Assembly: GCF_014698795.1 (NCBI RefSeq)
Contig: NZ_JACJTR010000005.1
Location: 248,001-312,000 of the forward strand
DNA length: 64,000 nucleotides
Source: Nostoc sp. FACHB-892
GTDB taxonomy: Bacteria; Cyanobacteriota; Cyanobacteriia; Cyanobacteriales; Nostocaceae
Direction of reading: 5' to 3'
A model generated the notes under the pieces. The model saw nothing but the letters and a program-made list of their open reading frames with translations, had not been told where the DNA came from and searched no databases. Below are positions 17,867 through 27,289 of this stretch, piece by piece (the first letter of the stretch is position 1; the number at the start of each line of letters is the position of its first letter). The translations under genes were made by a program, and so were the position numbers.

Positions 17867-18230
17867 GGCTTTTTATGTGTAAGTGGATTTAGCAGATAAT
17901 TCCCCATTCTAATTATCTATAAAAAAGCCAAACAAGAGCTTTAAATCTGAGTATTTCTCTGTCATAGCTTTCGGGAAGAGGTTCTATTTCCCAGACTATA
18001 CCCTCTCCTAGCAGCAGCGCAACTTCTAAACTTTTGAGGACTTTATCAAGAGCGATGGCGTAACGACCCGCCGGAGGTCATCGCAATTTGAAAATAGTCT
18101 GAGAGATTATACTGAGTGCTGGCAAAACAAGCAACCGTTTTTGGGATAACAATAGCAAGATTGATCTAGAACTTACGCACAAGAGATCCGATCTATGCTG
18201 TAAACTTAATAACACTAACGGATTTCTAAT
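17867..18230. other. Divergent promoter region, DUF4870 gene / Omp85-type gene
   Basis: AT-rich sequence with a HIP-like CGGAGGTCATCGC word. No gene or RNA recognised. Promoters of both flanking genes should be here. Confidence 0.4.
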
Positions 18231-19742
18231 ATGCGAGTTCAAATAACTGTAGTTGCGATCGCAGTAATGTTAATGGGTGGGGAAAATCCACAGGTTCTTG
18301 CAGACTCGCAACCTCTTACTCAAGATGAGGCTAGTGGTATTGTGACCCCAAAAGCTACGATTCATATAGAAGGAGGTTATGCCAAATATGGTGATTATAT
18401 AGGAACAACTCTAGGAGATAGCCAGACGTTTGAAATTTCCCAAAAAGTTGTCAAAAACATCCAGATTCGTTTTATTAATGGGAAAGATGAATTGTTTGAT
18501 GATAAAGGTCAGCCAATCAAGGGGCGGACTCAGACAGATTTTATCATTGGTTTGCTGAAACTCAAACCAGGTCAGGTATTCCGTGAGGATTTACTTCAAG
18601 CAGACTTACAACGATTGAGGAGATTAGAGTCATTTAATCAAGTCAATGTTTACTCTGAAGAAGATGCTTCTAGTATTAATATCATTTATGAAATTAAAGA
18701 GCGTAACTTCCCTTCTTTCATTTTAGGAGGCGGTAATAATGAAGATGTTGGGCTATTCGGACGGGTCGGTTACAAAGATGCAAATATTAGCGGTCTGAAT
18801 GATAAATTAGATACAACTGTGCAGTTTAGCACTAAAGATGTCCAGTTTAATGGTCAATTCACTAGTCGTTATCGTCCTGAAGAACCAAACCGCTTAGGGT
18901 ATAGCATTAGAGGTTTCCGTAGTCGAAATATATCGGGAACTTTCAACGAAGATATTAGATTGTCTAACGGCGACAAAGTGCGAGAGGGAAGGTTTGGCGG
19001 TTCTGTAGGACTTTTACGCTCTTTTGATGACTGGGATACAACCGTGGCTCTCAACTATACCCGGATTAGCCTACGCGATCAAGAATATAACGTTGCACAG
19101 GTCGATAGATTAGGGAGTCCCCTATCTGTTAGCGGTACTGGAATTGATGACCTATTTACAGTATCATTTGCTGTATCCAGAGATCAACGCGATCGCCGAG
19201 ACAATCCGACTCAAGGATCAATCCTCACCTTCAGCACAGAACAAGCGATTCCCATTGGACTGGGCAATATTTCTAGCAACCGTCTACAAGGAGACTATAT
19301 TCAGTATTTACCAGTCAGTTGGATAGGTAATGGTAGACCAACCGACAATCCAGAAATGTTGGCTATTAACTTACAAATTGGTACGACTATTGGAGACTTT
19401 CCACCAGCTGATGCCTTTAATATTGGTGGACTAGATTCTGTCAGAGGTTACGGTTATGGTAAAGTTGCCAGTGGTCGGAGTTATGGTTTAGCTTCGGTGG
19501 AATATCGTTTTCCACTTTTTCAGTCAATAGGGGGAGTTCTCTTTACTGACTTAGCCTCAGATTTCGGCTCTAGCGAAACCGTGCTAGGAGAACCAGGAGT
19601 GCTGCGAGACAAACCTGGAAGTGGCTTTGGTTATGGCTTAGGATTGCGAGTCAATTCATCCTTTGGGCTGATTCGAGGCGATTTAGGAATTAGCGACCAA
19701 GGAGAAGTTAGATTTGAAGTGACTACAGGTCAGCGATTTTAA
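18231..19742 (+). CDS. Omp85-superfamily outer membrane protein (BamA/TamA-like)
   Basis: This 503-aa protein has a signal peptide (MRVQITVVAIAVMLMGG, cleaved near LADS). A single clear POTRA-type module follows (TDFIIGLLKLKPGQVFREDLLQADLQRL, FNQVNVY). The C-terminal part is a 16-strand-type barrel carrying the VRGY motif (GGLDSVRGYGYG) and the RDQRDRRDNPTQGS segment, and ends FEVTTGQRF with an aromatic last residue. It is shorter than cyanobacterial BamA/Toc75-like proteins and has fewer POTRAs. It is therefore more likely a TamA or ShlB-like secretion or assembly pore than the essential BamA. The partner is unknown, as no obvious two-partner substrate lies next to it. Confidence 0.85.
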   Translation: MRVQITVVAIAVMLMGGENPQVLADSQPLTQDEASGIVTPKATIHIEGGYAKYGDYIGTTLGDSQTFEISQKVVKNIQIRFINGKDELFDDKGQPIKGRTQTDFIIGLLKLKPGQVFREDLLQADLQRLRRLESFNQVNVYSEEDASSINIIYEIKERNFPSFILGGGNNEDVGLFGRVGYKDANISGLNDKLDTTVQFSTKDVQFNGQFTSRYRPEEPNRLGYSIRGFRSRNISGTFNEDIRLSNGDKVREGRFGGSVGLLRSFDDWDTTVALNYTRISLRDQEYNVAQVDRLGSPLSVSGTGIDDLFTVSFAVSRDQRDRRDNPTQGSILTFSTEQAIPIGLGNISSNRLQGDYIQYLPVSWIGNGRPTDNPEMLAINLQIGTTIGDFPPADAFNIGGLDSVRGYGYGKVASGRSYGLASVEYRFPLFQSIGGVLFTDLASDFGSSETVLGEPGVLRDKPGSGFGYGLGLRVNSSFGLIRGDLGISDQGEVRFEVTTGQRF

Positions 19743-20102
19743 GCGAAGCGCCTATGCGTTAACCTAGACAAAATAGTGACGCATAATAATATAGGCGATC
19801 GCTGAGATAAAGCTAACATTCATGATTTTCGCAGAACCTGTGGTGGTTATGTGCGCGGAAGGGTAGATGTACAAATTCTACAGCCCTGAAAAAGTGCTTC
19901 TATCTCAACACCAGGAAGCGTTTCACCCCGCTAATTCACCAATCGTCATCCGCGCAATCTTTGAAATGCTTACAAAAGGTTAGTTTCAGCCTTTAAGGTT
20001 TTCCGGCACTCTTTCCAAACAAATTCTCTAATGCTATGATGGCTCTAGAATCGCGCAACCGCACCTTGAAAACTAAATATAGCTTGGCTTTCAGGCTCCC
20101 GC
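19743..20102 (+). promoter_or_regulatory. CRISPR leader region
   Basis: This is the gene-free stretch directly upstream of the first CRISPR repeat. Orientation (repeats ending ATTGAAAC, diverged repeats at the far end) puts the leader and promoter here, probably in the last ~150 bases. I cannot point to promoter boxes. Confidence 0.5.
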
Positions 20103-21217
20103 ATTGCAATTAATCAAAATCCCTATTAGGGATTGAAACCGCGCATTTATACACGTACACGCTACGGGAATCATTTGCAATTAATCAAAATCCCTATTAG
20201 GGATTGAAACATCCCCAAGTAACCCTCAAGATAACCCGGTAGTCATTGCAATTAATCAAAATCCCTATTAGGGATTGAAACAAATGACTCGTAAATATTT
20301 ATAGGAACTAAAATAAATTGCAATTAATCAAAATCCCTATTAGGGATTGAAACATCTTTCTTGTCTTGGTAGCATTTGCGTATATCAAATTGCAATTAAT
20401 CAAAATCCCTATTAGGGATTGAAACACGCAGGTTACGCCCCATGTTCCTAGTCATACTGATTGCAATTAATCAAAATCCCTATTAGGGATTGAAACATTA
20501 CTTACGGTAATCCAACACCGGAGCGACGTTTCGATTGCAATTAATCAAAATCCCTATTAGGGATTGAAACGTCAGCCTGTCTTTGTACTGTCTACGCTGA
20601 TCAACCATTGCAATTAATCAAAATCCCTATTAGGGATTGAAACGCACTCGTAAACCAAGTAGTGTACTGATTCACTAGATTGCAATTAATCAAAATCCCT
20701 ATTAGGGATTGAAACCAATCTTCTAAAAAGTATTCTTTTTTCTAAACTAATTGCAATTAATCAAAATCCCTATTAGGGATTGAAACCTCTATTTTACCTA
20801 TGTATTCCCAGAGGGTAACTCTTATTGCAATTAATTAAAATCCCTATTAGGGATTGAAACGCAGTACTTGAAGCACCCTTTGCTTCTATTTCTGATTGCA
20901 ATTAATCAAAATCCCTATTAGGGATTGAAACCTATACTTTAACTTGCCCTTATACCGATGCTCAGATTGCAATTAATCAAAATCCCTATTAGGGATTGAA
21001 ACCGCAGTGGCACGCCATTTCTACTCATGTGAGTGAGATTGCAATTAATCAAAATCCCTATTAAGGATTGAAACATACAACGCCCAAAAACCTTCAAAAA
21101 GCGTTGATTATTGCAATTAATCAAAATCCCTATTAGGGATTGAAACCATTCTGAAACAATGCCACCAAAACCAATTTCCTATTGCAATTAATCAAAATCC
21201 CTATTAGGGATTGAAAC
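20103..21217 (+). CRISPR. CRISPR array, 16 repeats and 15 spacers, no cas genes nearby
   Basis: The 37-bp repeat begins ATTGCAATTAATC, has CCCTATTAGGG in the middle (short palindrome) and ends ATTGAAAC. Repeat starts are 20103, 20174, 20245, 20317, 20389, 20460, 20534, 20607, 20679, 20750, 20824, 20895, 20966, 21038, 21110 and 21181. Spacers are 34-37 bases and all differ. Repeat 2 has T at position 1, repeat 11 a C-to-T at position 13 and repeat 14 a G-to-A in the second half. The ATTGAAAC end is the usual 5' handle of type I and III crRNAs, so transcription is from the plus strand. No cas gene lies within the window, so the array must use Cas proteins encoded elsewhere. The subtype cannot be assigned. 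Confidence 0.98.
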
Positions 21218-21527
21218 TCATAAAGCGTTCTCTTTGTAGCTGGCATAATAACATTTGCTGTAGCATTGATGACTATATTAAATATTTTTGCTCTTGTCTA
21301 TATAGATACAGATTTTTATATTTGCGTCTAATATGCTTGATTGAAGCATACTCATTTCAGGTGGATAGCATCATTTATTGTCCGCATAAAAATAGCTATA
21401 GCAAAAATTATACAGCAGATTGGAAGTAAGTAAGATACAAAATGTAGAACTTAGAAAACTGCTGTATATTGCTGTAGCTAAATTTATAAAACTTAAATTA
21501 ATTAACTCACGTTCGTCATTCTTTAGC

Positions 21528-22340
21528 ATGAATAAAACATCTGAAAGCCGGAAAAAAAAAACTGCTCTAATTACAGGAGCAGCTAGTGGGATAGGCTATC
21601 AATTAACCCAGATTTTTGCTCGTCATGGTTATAATCTGGTGTTAGTGGATAAGAATGAAGAAAAACTTAGTGAAATTATAGGTGAATTCCCGCAAAAATT
21701 TGGCATTTTTGTGAAAATTCTAACTAAGGATTTATCTATCTCAACATCCCCAGAAGAAATTTTCGCAGAACTACAGCAAGCATCCATCAAGATTGATGTG
21801 CTGGTTAATAATGCTGGCTTTGGTACTTATGGAGCATTTAGCGAAACAGACCTCAATATTGAACTGCAAATGCTTCAGGTAAATATGGTGAGTCTAACTC
21901 ATTTAACAAAGCTATTTCTCAAGGATATGGTTGAGCAAGACTATGGAAAAATATTAAATGTGGCCTCAGCGGCTGCTTTTCAACCAGGGCCTTTAATGGC
22001 AGTTTATTTTGCTACTAAAGCCTATGTGTTATCATTTTCAGAAGCGATCGCTAATGAATTACAGGGCACAGGTGTCAGCGTGACTGTTCTTTGTCCAGGG
22101 CCAACAGCATCGGAATTTCAACAAACTGCTGCAATGGAAGATTCAAAGATTGCTAACGTCAAGAGAATGATGGATACGCAAACCGTTGCTAAAATTGGTT
22201 ATCGGGGCTTGATGACAAACAAAACCGTTGTTGTTCCTGGTATAAGAAATAAGCTATTAACTGAAAGCGTCAGATTTACACCCAGAAATTTAGTAACAAA
22301 GGTTGTGAGAAGTATGCACGAACTCAAAAAAAATAGGTAG
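21528..22340 (+). CDS. Short-chain dehydrogenase/reductase (SDR)
   Basis: This is a classical SDR of 270 aa from the ATG at 21528. The cofactor loop TGAASGIG starts at about residue 14, followed by NNAGFGTYG, the catalytic Ser region (LNVASAAAFQPGP) and the YFATKAYVLSFSEA Tyr-Lys pair. The open frame extends 36 codons further upstream to a TTG, but that extension is not SDR-like and starts close to the CRISPR end, so I prefer the internal ATG. The C-terminus (VVVPGIRNKLLTESVRFTPR) resembles SDRs acting on lipids or ketones, such as DltE/YqjQ-like proteins. The substrate is unknown. Confidence 0.88.
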   Translation: MNKTSESRKKKTALITGAASGIGYQLTQIFARHGYNLVLVDKNEEKLSEIIGEFPQKFGIFVKILTKDLSISTSPEEIFAELQQASIKIDVLVNNAGFGTYGAFSETDLNIELQMLQVNMVSLTHLTKLFLKDMVEQDYGKILNVASAAAFQPGPLMAVYFATKAYVLSFSEAIANELQGTGVSVTVLCPGPTASEFQQTAAMEDSKIANVKRMMDTQTVAKIGYRGLMTNKTVVVPGIRNKLLTESVRFTPRNLVTKVVRSMHELKKNR

Positions 22341-22947
22341 CCCGATACTTTATACTTTTTTCAACTAAATCACGGGAGTCACTTTCTTGACACAACGAAG
22401 TTAACAAGGGCATCTACCGATAAGCATAGGGATCAGCCATGTAACACTTCTGCTACAATCGCATCACTAAAGGTTTTTGTTGTGAAGCCCATAGTCGATA
22501 TACTCCATAATATAGTTGTTTTTTGAATATATATATGCCGTAAAAGTTGGACAGAAAGACCTGGAGCATAAAAATAAAGTAAAAACCACAGACAATAAGG
22601 TTTCGTGACTTACGTATAGATGCTTGTATGTTTAGACAGTGCTGGAGAACAACGGGAACAACTATAAGAGAATCTGCAATGTTTACTGGAGTCTTTAAAA
22701 CAAACTAAAAAGCGGGTTTTTAGAAGTTAGTGGTACTTAGTGGATTTTCATAAATAACTTTATATATTCTGGTATTTTATTTAATTTCATTACCTACAAA
22801 ATTTGTCAAAGATAATCTAACTATAACTATTATTTATTACTATCTTTTGGATACTCAATTACCTCACTCTAGTAAGATGTGCGCTAATTATATCAACCAT
22901 TATGATATTTATAAATATAAATTCCAGTTGATGTACTGAGGTAAGTA
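22341..22947. other. Gene-free AT-rich interval
   Basis: 607 bases without a credible frame, RNA or repeat. The last 100 bases must carry the promoter of the small HMA-fold gene. Confidence 0.4.
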
Positions 22948-23148
22948 ATGGCAATTAAATTGAAAGTTCCGGATATCAAAGGTGATGAGTGCGCTAAGAA
23001 AATAACTCAATCTATTCAGACTATGGAATCTGATGCCAAAATAAATGTGGATGTTAATGCAAAAACCGTAACTGTAGACGCTGCGGCTTCTGAAGAGACA
23101 ATTAAACAAATAGTTCAATCTGCTGGTTATACTATCGAAGGCTATTAA
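22948..23148 (+). CDS. HMA-fold protein lacking the CxxC metal site
   Basis: This 66-aa protein has the length, βαββαβ pattern and hydrophobic spacing of heavy-metal-associated domain proteins such as Atx1/CopZ (IKLKVPDIKG..., KINVDVNAKTVTVDAA, IKQIVQSAGYTIEGY). The metal loop normally reads MxCxxC; here it is DIKGDEC with one Cys only (C15). Classical Cu(I) two-thiolate binding is therefore not expected. GAGGTAAG precedes the ATG at a good distance. It could bind another ligand or be a regulatory relative. A short GC-rich hairpin follows. Confidence 0.8.
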   Translation: MAIKLKVPDIKGDECAKKITQSIQTMESDAKINVDVNAKTVTVDAAASEETIKQIVQSAGYTIEGY

Positions 23149-23216
23149 TTACATTTCTAAATTCCTGAGGAGATTTAGATGAAGTAATCTAGCTATTACA
23201 ATTGCTTAGTTATATA

Positions 23217-23238
23217 TTCGCCCGGAAACCGGGCGGAA
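23217..23238 (+). terminator. Hairpin after the HMA-fold gene
   Basis: CGCCCGG and CCGGGCG pair perfectly around AAA (23219-23235), about 70 bases after the stop, followed by ATTATTAAATAATT. A GC-rich stem with an AT-rich tail suits an intrinsic terminator, though the tail is not a pure T run. Confidence 0.6.
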
Positions 23239-23426
23239 TATTATTAAATAATTGCTCTATTTAATCTTTATTAAGAGTATTTTCCTCTTTTGACACCTTT
23301 GAAATACTTAGTTTTTGGCTTTAATTATCATCTGTAACAGATACAGCTAAAGACTAGAGTCGATTGAAAGTATTGCTGTATATTTGTTTGCTTTAACAAA
23401 AATGTTAGATTTTCCGTTACTAGTTT

Positions 23427-24389
23427 TCAAGAACGGATTAACATGGGGTCATAAATTTGACATTCTTGAACCCCATAATTGCCCAGAATTAAGCTAGCCG
23501 ATTCAAGCTCATTGTCTGTGCCACTAACGATAAGTATGTAATTGCCTTGAGCAATTTGTTCGTTGTAAAAGCGTGCCCACTCATCTGCTATTCCTAGCCT
23601 CATAGCGTCAAAACGCTCACTTAAATTAACATCAATTGACCCAATCAATTGAGAAAAGTCTTTGCAAATTAAGGAAATTTGGTTTGCTGAAAAACCTGCG
23701 GCATACATATCGTTAATTGCGGTTATAGCATTATTTATGCTATTAAAGTAACTAATAGCATACTTGGCCAAAATGCCACTTTTATTAGTCATGGCAGTTG
23801 CAGAAGTCCTCGTGGTCAAATAATTTGTAGGTAGTTGCTCACTATTAAGAGGCTCGTAAATGCCAAACTCTTCAATACCCCAACGGTGTAAGATTGCTTC
23901 TACTTTAGCAATTTCAAAAGATGTACAATCCACGATTATGAAATAGTGTCCATGCTCTACTCGCTCGTTATATGCTCTAGCTTGGTCTTCCGATATTCCC
24001 CAACCAACAAGCGCACCAGCAAAAGTCCCAGTAGCAGCACCAATACTTGCACCAACAAGGGTTGTAACTAAAGCAGTTGCAGCTGCGCCAGCCAACATTA
24101 TTGGACCAACTCCAGGGATTGCTAAAGTACCAAGACCTACTAATAAACCAGTCAACCCACCAACAGCGCCCCCAGAAAGCCCTCCTACTGTTGCACCTTC
24201 GTCGGCTTTATCACCAGTGCGCTCTTTAATTTCATCATCGGCAATCTCATGATTGCGATCTGTATTCTGTACAACTACAGATACTTTTTCCATAGCCAAG
24301 CCAGAATCTCTCAACTCATGTAGTGCCTGTTCTGCATCTCGACGATGAGTAAATACGCCTACAGCACGTTTAGATTGACTTAAAACCAT
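23427..24389 (-). CDS. General-stress-type protein with glycine-zipper membrane core
   Basis: About 320 aa. AAGGAG lies six bases before the ATG at 24389, which decides the start over an upstream in-frame codon at 24425. An N-terminal YflT-like ferredoxin-fold domain (AVGVFTHRRDAEQALHELRD) leads into a long Gly/Ala-rich segment with repeated GxxxG patterns (GGLSGGAVGGLTGLLVGLG, GAATGTFAGALVG). Then come AYNERVEHGHYFIIVDC and, after a linker, a second copy of the whole theme (AISYFNSINNAITAINDM ... FYNEQIAQGNYILIVSG). The protein is thus an internal duplication in which only the first copy has the glycine zipper. Related proteins are stress-induced; the molecular role is not known. Confidence 0.72.
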   Translation of the reverse strand: MVLSQSKRAVGVFTHRRDAEQALHELRDSGLAMEKVSVVVQNTDRNHEIADDEIKERTGDKADEGATVGGLSGGAVGGLTGLLVGLGTLAIPGVGPIMLAGAAATALVTTLVGASIGAATGTFAGALVGWGISEDQARAYNERVEHGHYFIIVDCTSFEIAKVEAILHRWGIEEFGIYEPLNSEQLPTNYLTTRTSATAMTNKSGILAKYAISYFNSINNAITAINDMYAAGFSANQISLICKDFSQLIGSIDVNLSERFDAMRLGIADEWARFYNEQIAQGNYILIVSGTDNELESASLILGNYGVQECQIYDPMLIRS

Positions 24390-24425
24390 TATTACTCCTT
24401 GATAGCCGAGGAAAATTAATTCCAC

Positions 24426-24918
24426 ACAAATCTAGTTTTTCATTATCTGTAATCTTAAATACAAGTTTATTTAACTTGAAACCATCGCAAGTAATAAAAC
24501 TCATTACAGACGCTGCAATCACTATCTGTTTGTTAACCCTCTAATATCATGTTTGTTTAATTGCTTATTACCCTTCTTCTGTCACTTTCCGGGAGGGCGA
24601 TCGCTAGAAGCCCCATGAGGCAACCAATACAAGCTATACTATTAGAAAAAAATTGATCTTGTATTCTGTGTATTAGAAAAGAATTGCGCGAGCGCAGGCT
24701 ATACAAAAGCTTTAGAATTCAGAAATGGCAAAAGTTTTTGGAGAATGACAGAAGAGGGATAACCCAGATTTCTACTTGTGAGAAATCCATTTGAAAATCC
24801 CGCCCTCTATGTAAGCAGGGCGGGGTAGATGAAAACCTGATCAACGGATTTTCTAGATGAAAGAATCTGTTGATCAGGTTTAACCATTTGCAAAAAATCG
24901 TTTTAGATTACGGTCTAT
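24426..24918. other. Interval between the stress gene and the end of the scytonemin operon
   Basis: No gene. It contains the promoter of the stress gene on the left and, at 24790-24885, the two hairpins that follow aroG. Confidence 0.45.
24792..24880 (-). terminator. Double hairpin at the 3' end of the scytonemin operon
   Basis: On the minus strand, the aroG stop is followed by a 12-bp perfect stem (24834-24845 with 24869-24880; arms AACCTGATCAAC/GTTGATCAGGTT). Next is a GC-rich 8-bp stem (CCCGCCCT/AGGGCGGG, 24799-24824) with ATTTTC after it. The second looks like an intrinsic terminator and is the natural 3' end of the 23-kb gene run. Confidence 0.65.
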
Positions 24919-26019
24919 CTACTTTGATAGTTCTGGTGTGAAGAGAATGCGGCTTTCACCGATGGTATCAAATGCAGGTGTAGACCAGCGATCAACTACT
25001 TTGCCCAGAATTGACATTTCTTGAACTAAGCGGTCAAACTTATCAGGAGTGAGAGATTGAGGCCCATCAGATAAAGCTTTAGCTGGATTGGGGTGAACTT
25101 CAATCATTAAAGCATCTGTACCAGCTGCGATCGCAGCCATTGCCATCGATGGAACATATTCAGACCTACCAGTACCATGACTGGGATCAATCATAATTGG
25201 TAAATGGGTGAGCGATCGCAATACCGGAAGCACCGATAAATCTAAAGTATTCCGAGCATATTTGCCATCAAAGGTTCTGATTCCCCGTTCACAAAGAATC
25301 ACATTGGGATTTCCAGATGCCAAAATATATTCTGCCGCCATCAGCCACTCGTCAATTGTGGCAGACATTCCCCGCTTCAGTAGCACAGGTTTATCTTGAG
25401 CGCCTACCTTTTTGAGCAACGAAAAGTTATGCATATTTCGCGCTCCGATTTGGATTATGTCAGCGGTTTTCGCCACTGCTGATAAATCAGCAGCATCCAT
25501 GAGTTCTGTGACGATACCCAAACCAGTAGCTTCCCGCGCTGCTGCTAATAAATCTAAAGCGCTTTCACCATAACCTTGAAACGCATAAGGTGAAGTGCGG
25601 GGTTTGTAAGCTCCGCCACGCAGAAACTGCGCTCCTGCTGCCTTCACCCGTTTTGCCGTTTCGACAATCATCGCTTCATTTTCAACGGAACAAGGCCCGG
25701 CGACTACTACGATTGGATGATTTTCGCCGAAATAGATATCACCGTTAGGTGTTGGTACAACAACTTCGCTGGCTTCTCCATGTCGGAATTCTCGACTTAC
25801 GCGCTTGAAAGGTTGTTGCACTCGTAATACTTGCTCAATCCAAGGGCTGAACTCTTGAACCTGTAATTTATCGATGCTAATGGTATCACCAATTAGCCCC
25901 AGCACAACTTTATGAGTGCCAACACTTTTTTCTACCGTGACTCCCCAAGTCTCACTCACTTCTTGGCTGATGCGAGTAATTTCTTCAACAGGCGTACCGC
26001 TCTTAAGTATGATAATCAT
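24919..26019 (-). CDS. aroG: DAHP synthase (3-deoxy-7-phosphoheptulonate synthase), last gene of the scytonemin cluster
   Basis: This 366-aa first enzyme of the shikimate pathway joins phosphoenolpyruvate and erythrose-4-phosphate. A ferredoxin-like (ACT-like) N-terminal domain of about 80 residues precedes the TIM barrel. It is thus of the Iβ, KDO8PS-related type rather than E. coli AroG type. Barrel motifs include VVVAGPCSVENEAMI, GAYKPRTSPYAFQGYG, KRGMSATIDEWLMAAEYI and MIDPSHGTGR. A cluster copy would raise flux to both Trp and Tyr branches for scytonemin. The pathway-wide housekeeping copy is expected elsewhere. It follows trpD by 81 bases. Confidence 0.95.
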   Translation of the reverse strand: MIIILKSGTPVEEITRISQEVSETWGVTVEKSVGTHKVVLGLIGDTISIDKLQVQEFSPWIEQVLRVQQPFKRVSREFRHGEASEVVVPTPNGDIYFGENHPIVVVAGPCSVENEAMIVETAKRVKAAGAQFLRGGAYKPRTSPYAFQGYGESALDLLAAAREATGLGIVTELMDAADLSAVAKTADIIQIGARNMHNFSLLKKVGAQDKPVLLKRGMSATIDEWLMAAEYILASGNPNVILCERGIRTFDGKYARNTLDLSVLPVLRSLTHLPIMIDPSHGTGRSEYVPSMAMAAIAAGTDALMIEVHPNPAKALSDGPQSLTPDKFDRLVQEMSILGKVVDRWSTPAFDTIGESRILFTPELSK

Positions 26020-26067
26020 CTATTTTTCTTCCGTATAGTTTTTGGGTGTAATACAGTCCGTTCGTAG

Positions 26068-26088
26068 GGGCACAGCAATGCTGTGCCC
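26068..26088. repeat. Short palindrome between trpD and aroG
   Basis: GGGCACAGC and GCTGTGCCC pair across three bases. Together with the flanking GTAGG it matches a hairpin word that recurs in cyanobacterial intergenic DNA. It could attenuate or stabilise the mRNA between the two genes. Confidence 0.5.
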
Positions 26089-26100
26089 TTACCTTGGGAA

Positions 26101-27201
26101 TTAGTGCAAAAATTCAGCAAGTTGTTCTAGTTTTGTCCAAGCAGCGCCGCTTTGCAGAATTTCCTTGGCAAGGGCAATACCCTTAACACAACCTGCTAAA
26201 ACATCAGTTTCCCCATCAATCGCTTCACCAACTTGCAGCGCGAGAGCTGTATTTAAAGCGACTACATCTTGCTGCGCTTGAGTGCCTTTACCTTGGAGAA
26301 CTGCCTTCAAGATTTCGGCATTTTCTTCGACATCTCCACCGCACAACGCCGCAGTTGGTGCGAAACTCAAACCAAGTTCTTGAGGATTGAGCGTTAGAGA
26401 ACGCACTTTTTTATCTTGGAGTACAGCCAAGTCAGTGACATCTGCCAAACCAGCTTCATCTAAACGTTCGCGTCCGTGGAGTGCGATCGCTTGCTGACAT
26501 CCCAATTGGGATAAAGCTTGAACAATCTCCTCTAGTAAAAGCGGGTCGTTCACACCAATAATTTGCCCCGTTGGTCGCATGGGATTTACTAGCGGGCCGA
26601 GCAAGTTAAAAACAGTCCGCACCTTCAAAGTTTTTCGCAAAGTTGCGATCGCTTTGAGTGCAGGATGCCAACCTGGAGCAAACAAAAAGGTGATTCCGAT
26701 TTCACCCACTGCGGCTTGCACTCTCTCAGGAGTGGCGTTGAGATTTATACCCAAAGCTTCCAGCACATCAGCCGAACCAGTCTTGCTAGATGCGGAACGA
26801 TTGCCATGCTTGGCAACCTTGACCCCGGCGGCAGCAGCGACAAAGGCAACAGCAGTAGAAATATTAAAAGTGGAAGCGCCATCTCCACCAGTTCCGCAGG
26901 TGTCTATTAGGGGAGTTAAAGATTGGGTACTGGGGATTGGGGATTGGGATTGTAAGACGCTAGCCATTCCAGCTAATTCTTCGCTGGATACGCCTTTAGC
27001 TTGAATTGCGGCTAAAATTGCTCCTGATAGGACATCAGGAATGGCATCTGTGAGCCAACCTTGCATTAGATCCGCAGCTTGGGGAACCGTCAACGATTGC
27101 CGATTCAACAACTGTTGCAATAAAGCTGACCAGTTGTAGAACTCAGGAGTGACGGGGATGTTGTCAAGTTGAGTTTTAGTTACAGCTATCATATTTGTCA
27201 T
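26101..27201 (-). CDS. trpD: Anthranilate phosphoribosyltransferase
   Basis: This 366-aa enzyme transfers the phosphoribosyl group of PRPP to anthranilate in tryptophan synthesis. The PRPP and anthranilate motifs are visible: [65 protein letters not shown] and [11 protein letters not shown]. It is complete, in the same direction as trpB, with a repeat-filled 88-base gap between them. This is a second, cluster-linked trp set that serves scytonemin. Confidence 0.96.
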   Translation of the reverse strand: MTNMIAVTKTQLDNIPVTPEFYNWSALLQQLLNRQSLTVPQAADLMQGWLTDAIPDVLSGAILAAIQAKGVSSEELAGMASVLQSQSPIPSTQSLTPLIDTCGTGGDGASTFNISTAVAFVAAAAGVKVAKHGNRSASSKTGSADVLEALGINLNATPERVQAAVGEIGITFLFAPGWHPALKAIATLRKTLKVRTVFNLLGPLVNPMRPTGQIIGVNDPLLLEEIVQALSQLGCQQAIALHGRERLDEAGLADVTDLAVLQDKKVRSLTLNPQELGLSFAPTAALCGGDVEENAEILKAVLQGKGTQAQQDVVALNTALALQVGEAIDGETDVLAGCVKGIALAKEILQSGAAWTKLEQLAEFLH

Positions 27202-27289
27202 TAGTCATTGGTCATTGGTCATTAGTCATTGGATCATTAGTCATTCACGATTGGACTTTGGACAAATGACTAATGACAAGAAGAGAAAA
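27202..27289. repeat. Heptamer repeats between trpB and trpD
   Basis: The gap is made of TCATTAG/TCATTGG heptamers in tandem, with the reverse complement (AATGACTAATGACAA) at the left end, so it can fold on itself. Such short tandemly repeated repetitive sequences are typical of heterocystous cyanobacteria. Confidence 0.8.

Noticed and set aside
19800-20000. Possible cas gene remnant before the CRISPR array
   Set aside because: No frame in this interval resembles a Cas protein on either strand.
20939-21124. 61-aa minus-strand frame with a repeated FQSLIGILINCN motif
   Set aside because: It is translated CRISPR repeat; the repetition comes from the array.
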